Positions 1 through 9,472 of a stretch of 64,000 nucleotides of DNA are shown here, in pieces (positions within the stretch are counted from its first letter, which is position 1; each line of letters starts with the position of its first letter). A program made the position numbers and the translations under genes. The notes beneath the pieces are model-generated. The model was not told the origin of the DNA. It was given only the letters and a program-made list of their open reading frames with translations, and searched no databases. Origin of the DNA: Agrobacterium tumefaciens (GTDB taxonomy: Bacteria > Pseudomonadota > Alphaproteobacteria > Rhizobiales > Rhizobiaceae); assembly GCF_000834635.1 (NCBI RefSeq), contig NZ_JXQV01000001.1, forward strand, positions 62,001 through 126,000. The letters are read 5' to 3'.

Positions 1-615
1 TATGCGGACGATGCCCGCGCCTTGAATGCCCTGATCGATCAGGAGCTTTCCACCGAACACTTGCGCATTTCCTCAGCCGCCCGTCAAAGACTGGCGGAAT
101 CGCTGGGTGGAGACCGCATTGCCTCGCGCAACGAGGTGCGCAAGCTGGCGCTGTATTGCCGCGGACATGATGTCATCGAGGAAGACGACGTGCTCGCCAT
201 CATTGGCGATGCCAGCACGGTTTCGGCAGACGACGCAGTCGATGCCATCCTGAAGGGGGATCGCAACGCCTTCTTCCACGCCACCCAGAAAATCATCGCA
301 TCCAAGACGCCGATCTTTCTGGTGCTGCAGGGCTGTCTTCGCCAGTTCCAGCTGCTGGACCAGATGCGGGCGGAAATGGATGACAAGAAGCAGCAGGCAG
401 GCCAGGTCATGCTGACACTCGGGCGCGGCATTCACTTCCGCCGCAAGCCCGTCATCGAACGCGCGCTGCGCACGTGGCAGCCAGCAGCGATTGCGCGCGA
501 GATGAACCGATTACAGTCTGCCATCCTCCAAAGCCGTCAGCGGCAAAGCCTGGAGGAAAGCGTGGCATTGCTGACCTTGCTCTCCACCACACTTCAGTCC
601 GGGCGCGGACAATAG
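1..615 (+). CDS. holA: DNA polymerase III delta subunit, C-terminal part
   Basis: Partial gene: the reading frame is open from the first base of the window and ends at the stop at 613-615, leaving about 204 residues visible. HolA is the clamp-loader subunit that opens the beta sliding clamp during chromosome replication. The visible part matches the end of the AAA+ module and the helical collar domain, with the family-typical stretch around NEVRKLALYC near the start and FLVLQGCLRQFQLLDQM in the middle. The full protein is usually about 340 residues, so roughly 140 N-terminal residues lie outside the window. A TTG at 22 is inside the gene and should not be taken as its start. A strong terminator follows directly. 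Confidence 0.88.
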   Translation, partial: YADDARALNALIDQELSTEHLRISSAARQRLAESLGGDRIASRNEVRKLALYCRGHDVIEEDDVLAIIGDASTVSADDAVDAILKGDRNAFFHATQKIIASKTPIFLVLQGCLRQFQLLDQMRAEMDDKKQQAGQVMLTLGRGIHFRRKPVIERALRTWQPAAIAREMNRLQSAILQSRQRQSLEESVALLTLLSTTLQSGRGQ

Positions 616-627
616 CCACAAGCGCAA

Positions 628-668
628 CAAAAAGCCTCCGCAGCTACTGCTCGGAGGCTTTTTGTTTT
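628..668 (+). terminator. Rho-independent terminator after holA
   Basis: A 12-bp perfect stem (629-640 paired with 652-663, core gcctccg/cggaggc) has an 11-base loop and runs into a T-rich tail. It sits 13 bases after the holA stop and in front of the convergent fdxA gene, so it may serve both strands. Confidence 0.85.
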
Positions 669-703
669 AGAACTAATCCAGAGGATCACAGCGTAGGGTG
701 TGC

Positions 704-1042
704 TTAGTCGCCCTTACCCGGCTCTGCCGAGAAGTAGAGATCGAGCTTTCCTGAAACGCCATCCATTTCCTTGGCTTCAGGCATAGGATCGCGCTTGACG
801 GTAATGTTGGGCCAGATGGCAGCATATTCGGCATTCAACGTCAGCCACTTGTCCAGACCCGGCTCCGTGTCTGGCTTGATGGCCTCTGCGGGACATTCAG
901 GTTCGCACACACCACAGTCGATGCATTCGTCGGGATTGATCGCCAGAAAATTCTCGCCCTCATAAAAGCAGTCGACGGGGCAGACTTCGACGCAGTCGGT
1001 ATACTTGCAGCGAATGCAGTTATCGGTCACGACATACGTCAT
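704..1042 (-). CDS. fdxA: Ferredoxin FdxA, 7Fe-8S type
   Basis: A 112-residue electron carrier of the Azotobacter ferredoxin I type, with one 3Fe-4S and one 4Fe-4S cluster. The cysteine pattern is plain: [17 protein letters not shown] near residues 9-25 and [12 protein letters not shown] near 40-51, followed by the long C-terminal tail typical of this class. An upstream in-frame ATG would add 43 residues without ferredoxin character. The start at 1042 is preferred because it begins MTYVVTDNC like family members and has a tggag ribosome-binding site. It is the last gene of a minus-strand group after the S4 protein and the helicase. Its redox partner cannot be told from the sequence. Confidence 0.93.
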   Translation of the reverse strand: MTYVVTDNCIRCKYTDCVEVCPVDCFYEGENFLAINPDECIDCGVCEPECPAEAIKPDTEPGLDKWLTLNAEYAAIWPNITVKRDPMPEAKEMDGVSGKLDLYFSAEPGKGD

Positions 1043-1243
1043 GATGGACTCCAGATATGCAGGCCGGGCCACAGGGCTTGAGAAACAAGCCTTTGCCCGG
1101 ATTTCAGACAGGGCATTTTGGCATGTGAGGTAATGCCTTTGTGACAAGATAGCAAGGACAAATGGTTTCAAAAAAGGGGCTGATCTGGGTCATTTATTCC
1201 AGCTGCACTGGCGGCCTCACCTCTGCGCGGCCCATCGGCACCG

Positions 1244-1660
1244 TTATTTGAAGCCTTCGCCGCTGTCTGAAATGAACTTGTCGAGCGCCCGGCGCTCCTT
1301 CTTCGTCGGCCGTCCGCTGCCAGGCTCGCGCATGGCCTGTTCCAGAGGGGTGAAGCGATCGCTGGGCACTGGAGGTGGTGTCTGGTCATCATAGAGGAGC
1401 TTGGCCTCCTCGTACGGTCCGCGCCGCTCACCCGATGCCAGCACCACGAGAATGCGGGTTGACCGTTCGAAAGAAAGTTCGAGCCTGTCGCCGGTCTTTA
1501 AAAGATGGCTGGACTGGCGAATGGGGTTGCCATTGATGCGGACATTGCCCGATTGAATATAGCTCTGTGCGAGCGATCTGGATTTGATCATACGGGCAAA
1601 GAACAGCCATTTATCGAGGCGCTGACGGCCTGCATCATGTGGCTGCTGCTTCTCACCCAT
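1244..1660 (-). CDS. hslR: RNA-binding S4 domain protein, Hsp15-like
   Basis: A 138-residue protein with an S4 RNA-binding domain in its first 70 residues (RLDKWLFFARMIKSRSLA, then SGNVRINGNPI and GDRLEL) and a basic C-terminal tail (GRPTKKERRALDKF). Hsp15 in E. coli binds stalled 50S subunits carrying peptidyl-tRNA; the same ribosome-rescue role is inferred here from family membership. The start at 1660 (MGEKQQPH) is preferred over an ATG 19 codons upstream because the S4 domain begins soon after it and an aggaaa-like site lies about 8 bases ahead. It lies between the SUV3-like helicase and fdxA, on the same strand. Confidence 0.85.
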   Translation of the reverse strand: MGEKQQPHDAGRQRLDKWLFFARMIKSRSLAQSYIQSGNVRINGNPIRQSSHLLKTGDRLELSFERSTRILVVLASGERRGPYEEAKLLYDDQTPPPVPSDRFTPLEQAMREPGSGRPTKKERRALDKFISDSGEGFK

Positions 1661-1722
1661 CACGTATTTCCAGGAAAAATGCGGCCCGGTTTTCCGTCCG
1701 CACATGCGTTCAAACAAGACGG

Positions 1723-1757
1723 TAAAAGCCCTCTGCTTTCGATAAAGCAGAGGGCTT
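1723..1757 (-). terminator. Terminator after the helicase gene
   Basis: A 14-bp perfect stem (1726-1739 with 1744-1757) and a 4-base loop lie 5 bases beyond the helicase stop. On the minus strand the stem runs into a short T tract. It separates the helicase transcript from hslR. Confidence 0.8.
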
Positions 1758-1761
1758 CCTG

Positions 1762-4700
1762 TTACTTCTTCAACTGGTCCTTCAAAGCAGCAAGCTTTGC
1801 GAAAGGTGAATCCGGATCAAGCGGCTTTTCCTTGCGCGGTGGCTTGGCTTCGAAACGCTGCTGACCCTGCGGCTTGCCACCACGGTCGTTGCGGTCCGGC
1901 CGGTCTTTGCGCTCGCCACGATCTGGACGATCAGAGCGATTGTTGCTGTTGTTGCGGTCTGGACGGCCACCATCACGCTTGCGGTCACCTTCGCGGGCTG
2001 CATTGTCACGCGGGGCACCATCACGACCAGCATTGCCACGTGGCTGAGACTTGCGGTCTTCGCCACCTTCAGCACGGCGCTCACCCTGTCCACGATTGCC
2101 GGTACGACGGTTGTCGCTGCGCTGGGTGTCGTTGCGACCGCCTGGACGCCACAGCAGAACTGGCTTCGGCTCCGCAACTTCGGCCGGTGCAGCTTCAGTC
2201 GCTGGCTCCTGTACAGCCTCTGTCGCTGTCTCGGATGCTTCCGCAGCCGATGGTGTCTCTTCGGCTGTCACTTCGACAGGAGCCTCTGCAACGGCTTCAG
2301 CGACAGGTGCCTCTTCCGAAGATGTCTCGGCATCGGCATCATCATTCTGTGCAGGCTCTTCAGCCACAGCAGCCGGTGTCTCGGTCTTTGCAGCATCGTT
2401 GCTCTGGCCGCCAAGGAAAGCGGCAGCATCTTCAGCGCTGACCTGATCGGCACGGTAGCCGAGGCCCTTCAAGATTTCTTCCATATCGTCGAGCGTAGCG
2501 CCGAGAATGGAAAGCATCGCGGTGGTCGTTGTAAAACGACGGCCATCGTAAGCGCCTTCAGGGCGTGGCTGTGCACCCGGCTTCCACTGAAGCAGCGGAC
2601 GAATGAGATCCGCCAGACGCTCCAGAATGTCGATACGAACGGCGCGCTTTCCGAGGAAGCGGAAGCCTGCAAGCTTGTAGAACATGCGCTCGAAGCTTGG
2701 GTCCGTTACAACAGATGTACGGCCAGCGGCGAGAACAGGAATAAGATCGCCGTAACCTGGCTTTCCAAGACCGTCATTCTTCAGAGCCCAGAGCAGCGTC
2801 ACCAGCTCAGCAGGTGCTGGCTTCAATAATGCTGGCAAAAACACGTGGTAAGCGCCAAAGCGGATGCCATAGCGGCGCATGGAAGCGCGCGCATCCTGAT
2901 CCAGCGTCTTAACTTCTTCGGTTACGTCACGACGGAACAGAACGCCGAGGTTTTCCACGAGCTGGAAGGCCAGACCCTTGGCAAGACCCTGCAAATCTTC
3001 TGCGCGAGAGATATCATCGAGAGGCTTGAGCACCGTCGCGATCTGATGGTTCACGAAACGCTCGATACGTGCAACGGCGTGATCACGCGCATTGCCGCTC
3101 AGCTGCTCATCCGCCAGCATGATGACACGCGGCTTCATGATATTGTCGCCAGCTGCCAGACGAGCGACGGGCTCACCCAACCAGCGGACAAGGCCGTCGG
3201 CGCTTAACGCGAGGTCGCTGTTGCCGCTGGCATGCAGGCGCGCAGCACGCGCCTCATATTCCAGCGCAAGCGCCTTCTGCGCTGCGCCTTGCACAGCCTT
3301 GGCATCTGGCCCTTCAGCTCCGGCAACCGGTGTAAACCGGAAACCCGCCAATTGGCCGACATGATGTCCTTCAACAAAGACATCACCATTCACACTGATT
3401 TCAGCTTCAAGCATCGCATTCTCTCTTAGGCGCCTCATGAGCACAGATGTCCTGCGATCAACAAAGCGTTTCGTCAACCTTTCATGTAAAGCATCGGACA
3501 ATCGATCTTCGATTTCCCGAGTCTTTTCTTGCCAGTGTGTCGGATCGGCAAGCCATCCTGGGCGGTTTGATACATACGTCCATGTTCTGATCTGCGCAAT
3601 CCTTGCAGATAGCGTATCGATCTCTCCGTCGGTGCGGTCCGCCCGCCGCACCTGTTCGGCCATGAAATCCTCGTTAACGGTTCCGCGTTTGACGAGGTCG
3701 AAATAGAGTGTCGAAATCAAGTCGGCATGCTGTGCTGGCGCGATGCGGCGGAAATCCGGCAAAGCACAGGCTTCCCACAGCTTCTCCACACGCGCAGCGT
3801 TCGTCGTTATGTCAACGATTTCTGGGTAACGCGCAAGGTGTTCTAACGCTTGTTGATCAATTGCAGGTAGCGCCCGCGTCAAACCCTGCACGGTTGGTGC
3901 TGCATCAAGGCTGGCCCGCAACCTGGAAATGGACGCAAAATCGAAATTCGTCGTGCGCCACTGCAGCACTTTGACGGCATCGAACTGGTGTGATTCGACC
4001 CGGTGCACCAGTTCATCGTCGAATGGATCGACCTGACCCGTCACGCCGAAAGTGCCATCGCGAAGGTGACGACCGGCGCGTCCGGCAATCTGTCCCATCT
4101 CGCCCGCATTCAGATTGCGGAACTGGTAGCCATCGAATTTGCGATCCTGCGCGAAAGCAACATGGTCAACATCGAGGTTAAGGCCCATGCCGATCGCATC
4201 GGTCGCAACCAGATATTCCACATCACCGGATTGATAGAGCCCGACCTGAGCGTTGCGTGTGCGTGGAGACAGCGCGCCGAGCACAACGGCTGCGCCACCG
4301 CGCTGACGGCGCACAAGCTCTGCAATCGCATAGACCTCGTCAGCGGAAAACGCGACGATGGCGGTGCGCTGTGGCAAGCGGGTGATTTTCTTCTGTCCTG
4401 CATAGAAAAGCTGCGAAAGCCGGGGTCGCTCCACCATGACAATGCCCGGCAGCAACTTTTCAAGGATTGGCCGCATGGTGCCAGCACCCAGCAACAGGGT
4501 CTGCTCGCGGCCACGCAAATGCAGAATGCGGTCGGTAAAGATATGTCCCCGCTCGAGATCGCCGGCAAGCTGCACTTCATCGATGGCCACGAAGGCCGCC
4601 GTGGTTTCACGCGGCATGGCTTCGACGGTGCAGACGGAATAGGCCGCTTTGGGCGGGGTGATTTTTTCTTCGCCGGTGATTAGCGCCACATTGGGCGCAC

Positions 4701-4878
4701 CGACCTTTTCCACCAGCCGTGTATAGACCTCTCGGGCAAGCAGCCGCAGCGGCAGGCCGATGACGCCGCTTCCATAGGCCACCATCCGCTCGATGGCGTA
4801 ATGCGTCTTGCCGGTATTTGTCGGTCCAAGAACGGCCGTAACACCGCGGCCGCTCAAGATCATGGGGCGAGAATTCAA
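1762..4878 (-). CDS. SUV3-like DExH RNA helicase with disordered tail
   Basis: A 1038-residue superfamily-2 helicase of the kind annotated in rhizobia as SUV3-like or mitochondrial-degradosome-type. The ATP site GPTNTGKTH is near residues 18-26, the DExH-type box is DEVQ near residue 101, and the second RecA domain carries the conserved block ATDAIGMGLNLD and QIAGRAGRH. Suv3 unwinds RNA for degradation in mitochondria; a similar RNA-turnover role here is inference. The last 200 residues are low in complexity: an Ala/Glu/Pro-rich segment, then one rich in Arg, Asp, Asn and Gly, ending KLAALKDQLKK. The best start is a TTG at 4878 with ggat upstream; an ATG five codons later lacks a visible ribosome-binding site. 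Confidence 0.85.
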   Translation of the reverse strand: MNSRPMILSGRGVTAVLGPTNTGKTHYAIERMVAYGSGVIGLPLRLLAREVYTRLVEKVGAPNVALITGEEKITPPKAAYSVCTVEAMPRETTAAFVAIDEVQLAGDLERGHIFTDRILHLRGREQTLLLGAGTMRPILEKLLPGIVMVERPRLSQLFYAGQKKITRLPQRTAIVAFSADEVYAIAELVRRQRGGAAVVLGALSPRTRNAQVGLYQSGDVEYLVATDAIGMGLNLDVDHVAFAQDRKFDGYQFRNLNAGEMGQIAGRAGRHLRDGTFGVTGQVDPFDDELVHRVESHQFDAVKVLQWRTTNFDFASISRLRASLDAAPTVQGLTRALPAIDQQALEHLARYPEIVDITTNAARVEKLWEACALPDFRRIAPAQHADLISTLYFDLVKRGTVNEDFMAEQVRRADRTDGEIDTLSARIAQIRTWTYVSNRPGWLADPTHWQEKTREIEDRLSDALHERLTKRFVDRRTSVLMRRLRENAMLEAEISVNGDVFVEGHHVGQLAGFRFTPVAGAEGPDAKAVQGAAQKALALEYEARAARLHASGNSDLALSADGLVRWLGEPVARLAAGDNIMKPRVIMLADEQLSGNARDHAVARIERFVNHQIATVLKPLDDISRAEDLQGLAKGLAFQLVENLGVLFRRDVTEEVKTLDQDARASMRRYGIRFGAYHVFLPALLKPAPAELVTLLWALKNDGLGKPGYGDLIPVLAAGRTSVVTDPSFERMFYKLAGFRFLGKRAVRIDILERLADLIRPLLQWKPGAQPRPEGAYDGRRFTTTTAMLSILGATLDDMEEILKGLGYRADQVSAEDAAAFLGGQSNDAAKTETPAAVAEEPAQNDDADAETSSEEAPVAEAVAEAPVEVTAEETPSAAEASETATEAVQEPATEAAPAEVAEPKPVLLWRPGGRNDTQRSDNRRTGNRGQGERRAEGGEDRKSQPRGNAGRDGAPRDNAAREGDRKRDGGRPDRNNSNNRSDRPDRGERKDRPDRNDRGGKPQGQQRFEAKPPRKEKPLDPDSPFAKLAALKDQLKK

Positions 4879-5076
4879 CGTATTATCCGTAAGCTCGACT
4901 GAACTGCTATTTTAGAACCATTCGGAAACGTTCCGTCCGCCTCTTGTCTTCCACACATGGCAATGGTGGCGGTCAAAGGCAAGGATGCTTTTCATCAAAG
5001 GCCGATTTGCAGGGATTTTAACGCATACTCTGCCGATTAGAGCATGCTGAGAACGTGTCAGCGCCGAATCACCGCA

Positions 5077-6291
5077 TCAAAGTGGCTGACCGGCCAGCAA
5101 TCTCGGCCCGCCCTTATCATGGGTGCCTGCTGCCTGACCGATGAAATAGGATTTAAGGCCTGGAATCCGGTCCACAATCCCCAGGCCGAAATCACGCGCC
5201 ACCCTGATAGGGCCGACATCGTTGGAAAACAGCCGGTTCAGCACATCGGTGGTGATGCCCATGCGCACCGTATCGAACCTGCGCCAGGACTGGTAACGCT
5301 CCAGCACATTCAACGACCCGATATCGAGGCCAAGGCGATCCGCCTCAACAATCGTTTCAGCAAGGGCAGCCACGTCCTTGAAGCCGAGATTGAGGCCTTG
5401 GCCCGAAATCGGGTGAATGCCATGGGCGGCATCGCCTGCCAGCGCCAGACGCGGAGCGACGAATGCCCGCGCAAGCGTGAGGCCGAGCGGAAATGCCCGC
5501 CTTGGACCAACGGGCCTGATGGCACCGAGCTTGTGGCCGAAACGGCGCTCCAGCTCTTCTTCGAAGACGAGATCATCAGCCGCTACCAGCTGGTCCGCAT
5601 CGGCAGTCCGTTCCGTCCAGACCAGCGAAGAGCGATTGCCCTTCAACGGCAGAATAGCAAAGGGGCCTGAAGGCAGGAAATGCTCTTCCGCGCAGCCATT
5701 ATGCGGACGCTCATGTTCCACTGTTGTCACGATACCGGATTGATCATAGGCCCAGTGGACCGTCTTGATGCCGGCCATGTCGCGCAAGGCGGAGCGAACG
5801 CCATCACAGGCAACCAGCAGCCTTGTCTCAAGCGTCGAGCCATCGGCCAATGTCACCAGATTGCAGCGTGGACCGGCATCAAAGCCGGAAACGCTTGACC
5901 CATGGCGAATGGTAACGCCGATGCGCTCGCAAAGGCCACGCAAGGCACCGACCATAGCCACATTCGGCACCATATGCGCGAAAGGCTGGCCTTCGGCGAC
6001 ATCGCCATCGAATGTCAGAAACACAGGTCGCACAGGGTCTGATGTTTTCGAATCAGTGACGATCATCTTGTTGATCGCCTGCGCCTCAGGAAGCAATTCG
6101 TCCCAAATGCCGAAGACATCAAGCATCCGGGATGCCGCAGCGATGATGGCCGATGCGCGCATGTCCTTTTTCCAGACATCCTCAGGCGCTGCTTCGATGA
6201 CCTGCACTTCCATGTGCGGTGCAGCCTGCTTGATGGCGACCGCAACGCCAAGTCCGACATATCCGCCGCCCGCAATCACCACATCAAGCAT
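5077..6291 (-). CDS. FAD-dependent ubiquinone biosynthesis hydroxylase, UbiH/UbiF family
   Basis: A 404-residue flavoprotein monooxygenase. The dinucleotide fold VVIAGGGYVGLG opens the protein, a DG-type motif (ACDGVRSALRD) is in the middle, and the second FAD motif AGDAAHGIHPISGQGLNLGF is near residues 285-305, which is diagnostic of the UbiH/UbiF/COQ6 group. Family members hydroxylate the aromatic ring of ubiquinone precursors; which ring position this one uses cannot be read from sequence. The start at 6291 (MLDVVIAGGG) has an aggag site 8 bases upstream, so a further upstream ATG at 6327 is rejected. Transcribed divergently from tesB. Confidence 0.87.
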   Translation of the reverse strand: MLDVVIAGGGYVGLGVAVAIKQAAPHMEVQVIEAAPEDVWKKDMRASAIIAAASRMLDVFGIWDELLPEAQAINKMIVTDSKTSDPVRPVFLTFDGDVAEGQPFAHMVPNVAMVGALRGLCERIGVTIRHGSSVSGFDAGPRCNLVTLADGSTLETRLLVACDGVRSALRDMAGIKTVHWAYDQSGIVTTVEHERPHNGCAEEHFLPSGPFAILPLKGNRSSLVWTERTADADQLVAADDLVFEEELERRFGHKLGAIRPVGPRRAFPLGLTLARAFVAPRLALAGDAAHGIHPISGQGLNLGFKDVAALAETIVEADRLGLDIGSLNVLERYQSWRRFDTVRMGITTDVLNRLFSNDVGPIRVARDFGLGIVDRIPGLKSYFIGQAAGTHDKGGPRLLAGQPL

Positions 6292-6377
6292 CACGTCATC
6301 TCCTGCATTCTTGTGAATATCACGCATGCACTATAGACCATGCATTCTGGTCTTCCTACAGCTGGAGCATGTCGAAA

Positions 6378-7262
6378 ATGTCGCGCCCTTTTGAAAATTC
6401 TGCGCCGCTGGAAAATCTCATCTCTACGCTGGACCTCGAGAAACTGGAAGAAAACCTTTTTCGTGGCACAAGCCCGCAGGTCGGCTGGCAACGGGTTTTC
6501 GGTGGGCAGGTCATCGCGCAAGCGCTGATGGCAGCCCAGAGAACCGTCAGCGCCGAGCGTTTTGTCCACTCCCTGCACGCTTATTTCATGCGCCCCGGAG
6601 ACCCGCTGGTTCCCATCATCTATCAGGTGGACCGCATTCGCGATGGCGCAAGCTTTGCCACACGCCGCATCGTCGCCATTCAGCACGGGAAGGCGATTTT
6701 TTCCATGTCGGCCTCGTTCCAGATCGATGAAGGCGGCTTTGACCATCAGGCATCGATCCCCACGGTTCCCCAGCCCGAGCAATTGATGAGCGAAGACCAG
6801 ATGCGCGATGCGTTTCTGGCAAAAGCGCCGCCCGCTATCCGCAAATATTGGGAAAACAAGCGCCCCATCGAGATCAGACCTGTTTCTCTGACGCACTATA
6901 TTTCAAAGGAAAAACTCGAACCCCAGCAGAATATCTGGGTGCGCGCCGTGGGTGCCGTGCCGGATGACCCGCATTATCAGGCAGCGGTTCTGGCCTATCT
7001 TTCCGACATGACCCTGCTGGACACATCGCTTTACGCCCATGGCACGACGATCTTCGATCCAGCCATTCAGGCAGCCAGCCTTGACCACGCCATCTGGTTT
7101 CACCGTGCCTGCAAACTCGATGACTGGCTGCTCTACGTTCAGGACAGCCCCAGCGCATCCGGTGCACGCGGACTGACACGCGGCAGCCTGTTTACCCGCG
7201 ACGGCATGCTCGTCGCATCGATGGCCCAGGAAGGCCTGATCCGCAAAATAGCAAATGATTAG
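6378..7262 (+). CDS. tesB: Acyl-CoA thioesterase II
   Basis: About 294 residues with the double hot-dog architecture of TesB: LFRGTSPQVGWQRVFGGQVIAQAL near the N-terminus is the family hallmark, and the second half carries the LDHAIWFHR block and ends GLIRKI. The enzyme hydrolyses medium and long acyl-CoAs to free fatty acid and CoA in the cytoplasm. Two ATGs compete: one at 6369 lies one base after a ggag and one at 6378 lies ten bases after it. The latter has the workable spacing and is chosen. The length matches the usual 285-300 residues. It lies between the divergent ubiquinone hydroxylase and glnK. Confidence 0.93.
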   Translation: MSRPFENSAPLENLISTLDLEKLEENLFRGTSPQVGWQRVFGGQVIAQALMAAQRTVSAERFVHSLHAYFMRPGDPLVPIIYQVDRIRDGASFATRRIVAIQHGKAIFSMSASFQIDEGGFDHQASIPTVPQPEQLMSEDQMRDAFLAKAPPAIRKYWENKRPIEIRPVSLTHYISKEKLEPQQNIWVRAVGAVPDDPHYQAAVLAYLSDMTLLDTSLYAHGTTIFDPAIQAASLDHAIWFHRACKLDDWLLYVQDSPSASGARGLTRGSLFTRDGMLVASMAQEGLIRKIAND

Positions 7263-7369
7263 TTTTTAGGCGTTTTTCAAAAAATGCCCATCAATTGCGC
7301 TGGTCACGCGCAATACGCTGCCTATTTTCCGATCTTTTTTATTATTCCCCTTCCGAATCAATAACTTAA

Positions 7370-7825
<456 letters not shown>

Positions 7826-7853
7826 GCTCGGCTGACAGGGGAGTTTTCAAACC

Positions 7854-9275
7854 ATGCAATTTAACAGGATTTCCACACTTGGTCGGCTCAGCGCCGGCGC
7901 GGCGGCGCTCCTTGCCCCCGCCTTCGCCTTTGCGCAGGATGCCGCAGCCCCGGCTGTTGCCGCAGCGGCACCAGCAATGACAGTCGACAAGGGCGATACG
8001 ACCTGGATGATGATTTCGACCATCCTCGTCCTCTTGATGATCGTTCCCGGTCTGGCACTCTTCTATGGCGGTCTCGTTCGCACCAAGAACATGCTGTCTG
8101 TCCTGATGCAGGTCATGATGATTGCGGCTGTCGCCATGATCATCTGGGTAACCTACGGCTATTCGCTGGCGTTCACCGATGGCGGCTCGCTCAACAGCTT
8201 TGTTGGCGGCTTTTCCAAGATGTTCCTGGCGGGCGTCGATACGACAACAATGTCGGAAAGCTTCACCAAGGGTGCAGCGATCCCGGAACTCGTCTTCGTT
8301 TGCTTCCAGATGACGTTCGCAGCCATTACCCCGGCTCTGATCGTTGGTGCGTTTGCTGAACGCATCAAATTCTCCGCAGTTATCCTGTTCACGATCCTCT
8401 GGCTGACCTTCGTCTACTTCCCGATTGCTCACATGGTCTGGTTCTGGGGCGGCCCAAGCGCCTATGACGGCCCAACTGGCCTGATCTTCAGCTTCGGCGC
8501 AATCGACTTTGCCGGCGGCACGGTTGTTCACATCAACGCAGGCGTTGCAGGTCTCGTCGGCGCAATCATGATTGGCAAGCGCACAGGCTTCGGCAAGGAC
8601 ATGATGGCTCCGCACTCCATGACCCTCACCATGGTCGGCGCTGCCCTTCTATGGGTCGGCTGGTTCGGCTTCAACGCCGGTTCCAACCTGGAAGCAAACG
8701 CCTATGCTGGCCTCGCCATGATCAACACCTTCGTTGCCACGGCAGCGGCCATCGTTTCCTGGGCACTCGTTGAAAACTTCACACGCGGGAAAGCCTCCAT
8801 GCTGGGCGCTGCTTCCGGTGCTGTCGCTGGCCTCGTTGTCGTCACCCCTGCTGCCGGTTTCGTCGGTCCAATGGGCGCGATCATCATGGGTCTGGTTGTT
8901 TCCCCAGTGTGCTACTTCTTCGTTTCGACGGTGAAGAACAAGTTCGGCTACGATGACACGGCAGACGTGTTCGGCGTGCACGGCGTCGGCGGCATCATCG
9001 GCGCTCTGCTGACTGGTGTTTTCGTCAACCCAGCACTCGGTGGCGCAGGCATCGTCGATTATTCGACAGCTGACTTCGCTGCCAGCTACGCAGGCACGGC
9101 AACGCAGGTCTGGGCGCAGCTCAAGGGTGTTCTCGTCACTGTTGCATGGTCTGGCATCGGTTCGATCATCCTCTACAAGGTGGTAGACCTCGTCGTTGGT
9201 CTGCGTGTTCCGGTGGAAGCCGAACGCGAAGGTCTCGATCTCGCCACCCACGGCGAAGCGGCTTACCACTCTTAA
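7854..9275 (+). CDS. amtB: Ammonium transporter AmtB
   Basis: A 473-residue inner-membrane ammonium channel. A cleavable signal peptide (about residues 1-27, ending AFAFA-QDAA) precedes an Ala-rich linker and eleven membrane segments. The pore signature is present, including the two conserved histidines in IAHMVWFWGG and VFGVHGVGGIIGALL, and the family motif DFAGGTVVHINAG. The cytoplasmic C-terminal tail, where GlnK docks, ends in a short extension after LRVPVEAEREGLDL. It is cotranscribed with glnK and closed by a strong terminator. Confidence 0.96.
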   Translation: MQFNRISTLGRLSAGAAALLAPAFAFAQDAAAPAVAAAAPAMTVDKGDTTWMMISTILVLLMIVPGLALFYGGLVRTKNMLSVLMQVMMIAAVAMIIWVTYGYSLAFTDGGSLNSFVGGFSKMFLAGVDTTTMSESFTKGAAIPELVFVCFQMTFAAITPALIVGAFAERIKFSAVILFTILWLTFVYFPIAHMVWFWGGPSAYDGPTGLIFSFGAIDFAGGTVVHINAGVAGLVGAIMIGKRTGFGKDMMAPHSMTLTMVGAALLWVGWFGFNAGSNLEANAYAGLAMINTFVATAAAIVSWALVENFTRGKASMLGAASGAVAGLVVVTPAAGFVGPMGAIIMGLVVSPVCYFFVSTVKNKFGYDDTADVFGVHGVGGIIGALLTGVFVNPALGGAGIVDYSTADFAASYAGTATQVWAQLKGVLVTVAWSGIGSIILYKVVDLVVGLRVPVEAEREGLDLATHGEAAYHS

Positions 9276-9304
9276 GGCCAGCCCGCTTTACTATAAGACA
9301 CGCG

Positions 9305-9330
9305 AAAGCCCGGCCATTGCCGGGCTTTTT
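9305..9330 (+). terminator. Terminator of glnK-amtB
   Basis: Stem aaagcccggc/gccgggcttt (9305-9314 with 9319-9328), a 4-base loop and a T tract, 30 bases after the amtB stop. Confidence 0.88.
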
Positions 9331-9369
9331 CCATTTCCGGCCCCCTGAATATCAGCAGAATGTGCATGG

Positions 9370-9385
9370 TTAATGCCATGTTAAC
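9370..9385 (+). promoter_or_regulatory. CtrA-type binding site upstream of ftsK
   Basis: TTAATGCCATGTTAAC fits the CtrA consensus TTAA-N7-TTAA(C) exactly. It lies about 90 bases before the ftsK start and after the amtB terminator, in a position suited to controlling ftsK. CtrA is the master cell-cycle regulator of alphaproteobacteria. Occupancy is inferred, not shown. Confidence 0.6.
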
Positions 9386-9472
9386 CAGCGACCCGCTATT
9401 TTGGCCTGTCATCCCGTCTGCGCCACCTCTGGCGCGGACCCCGGAAGCAACTAGGAACGACAGGTTCAGAAT

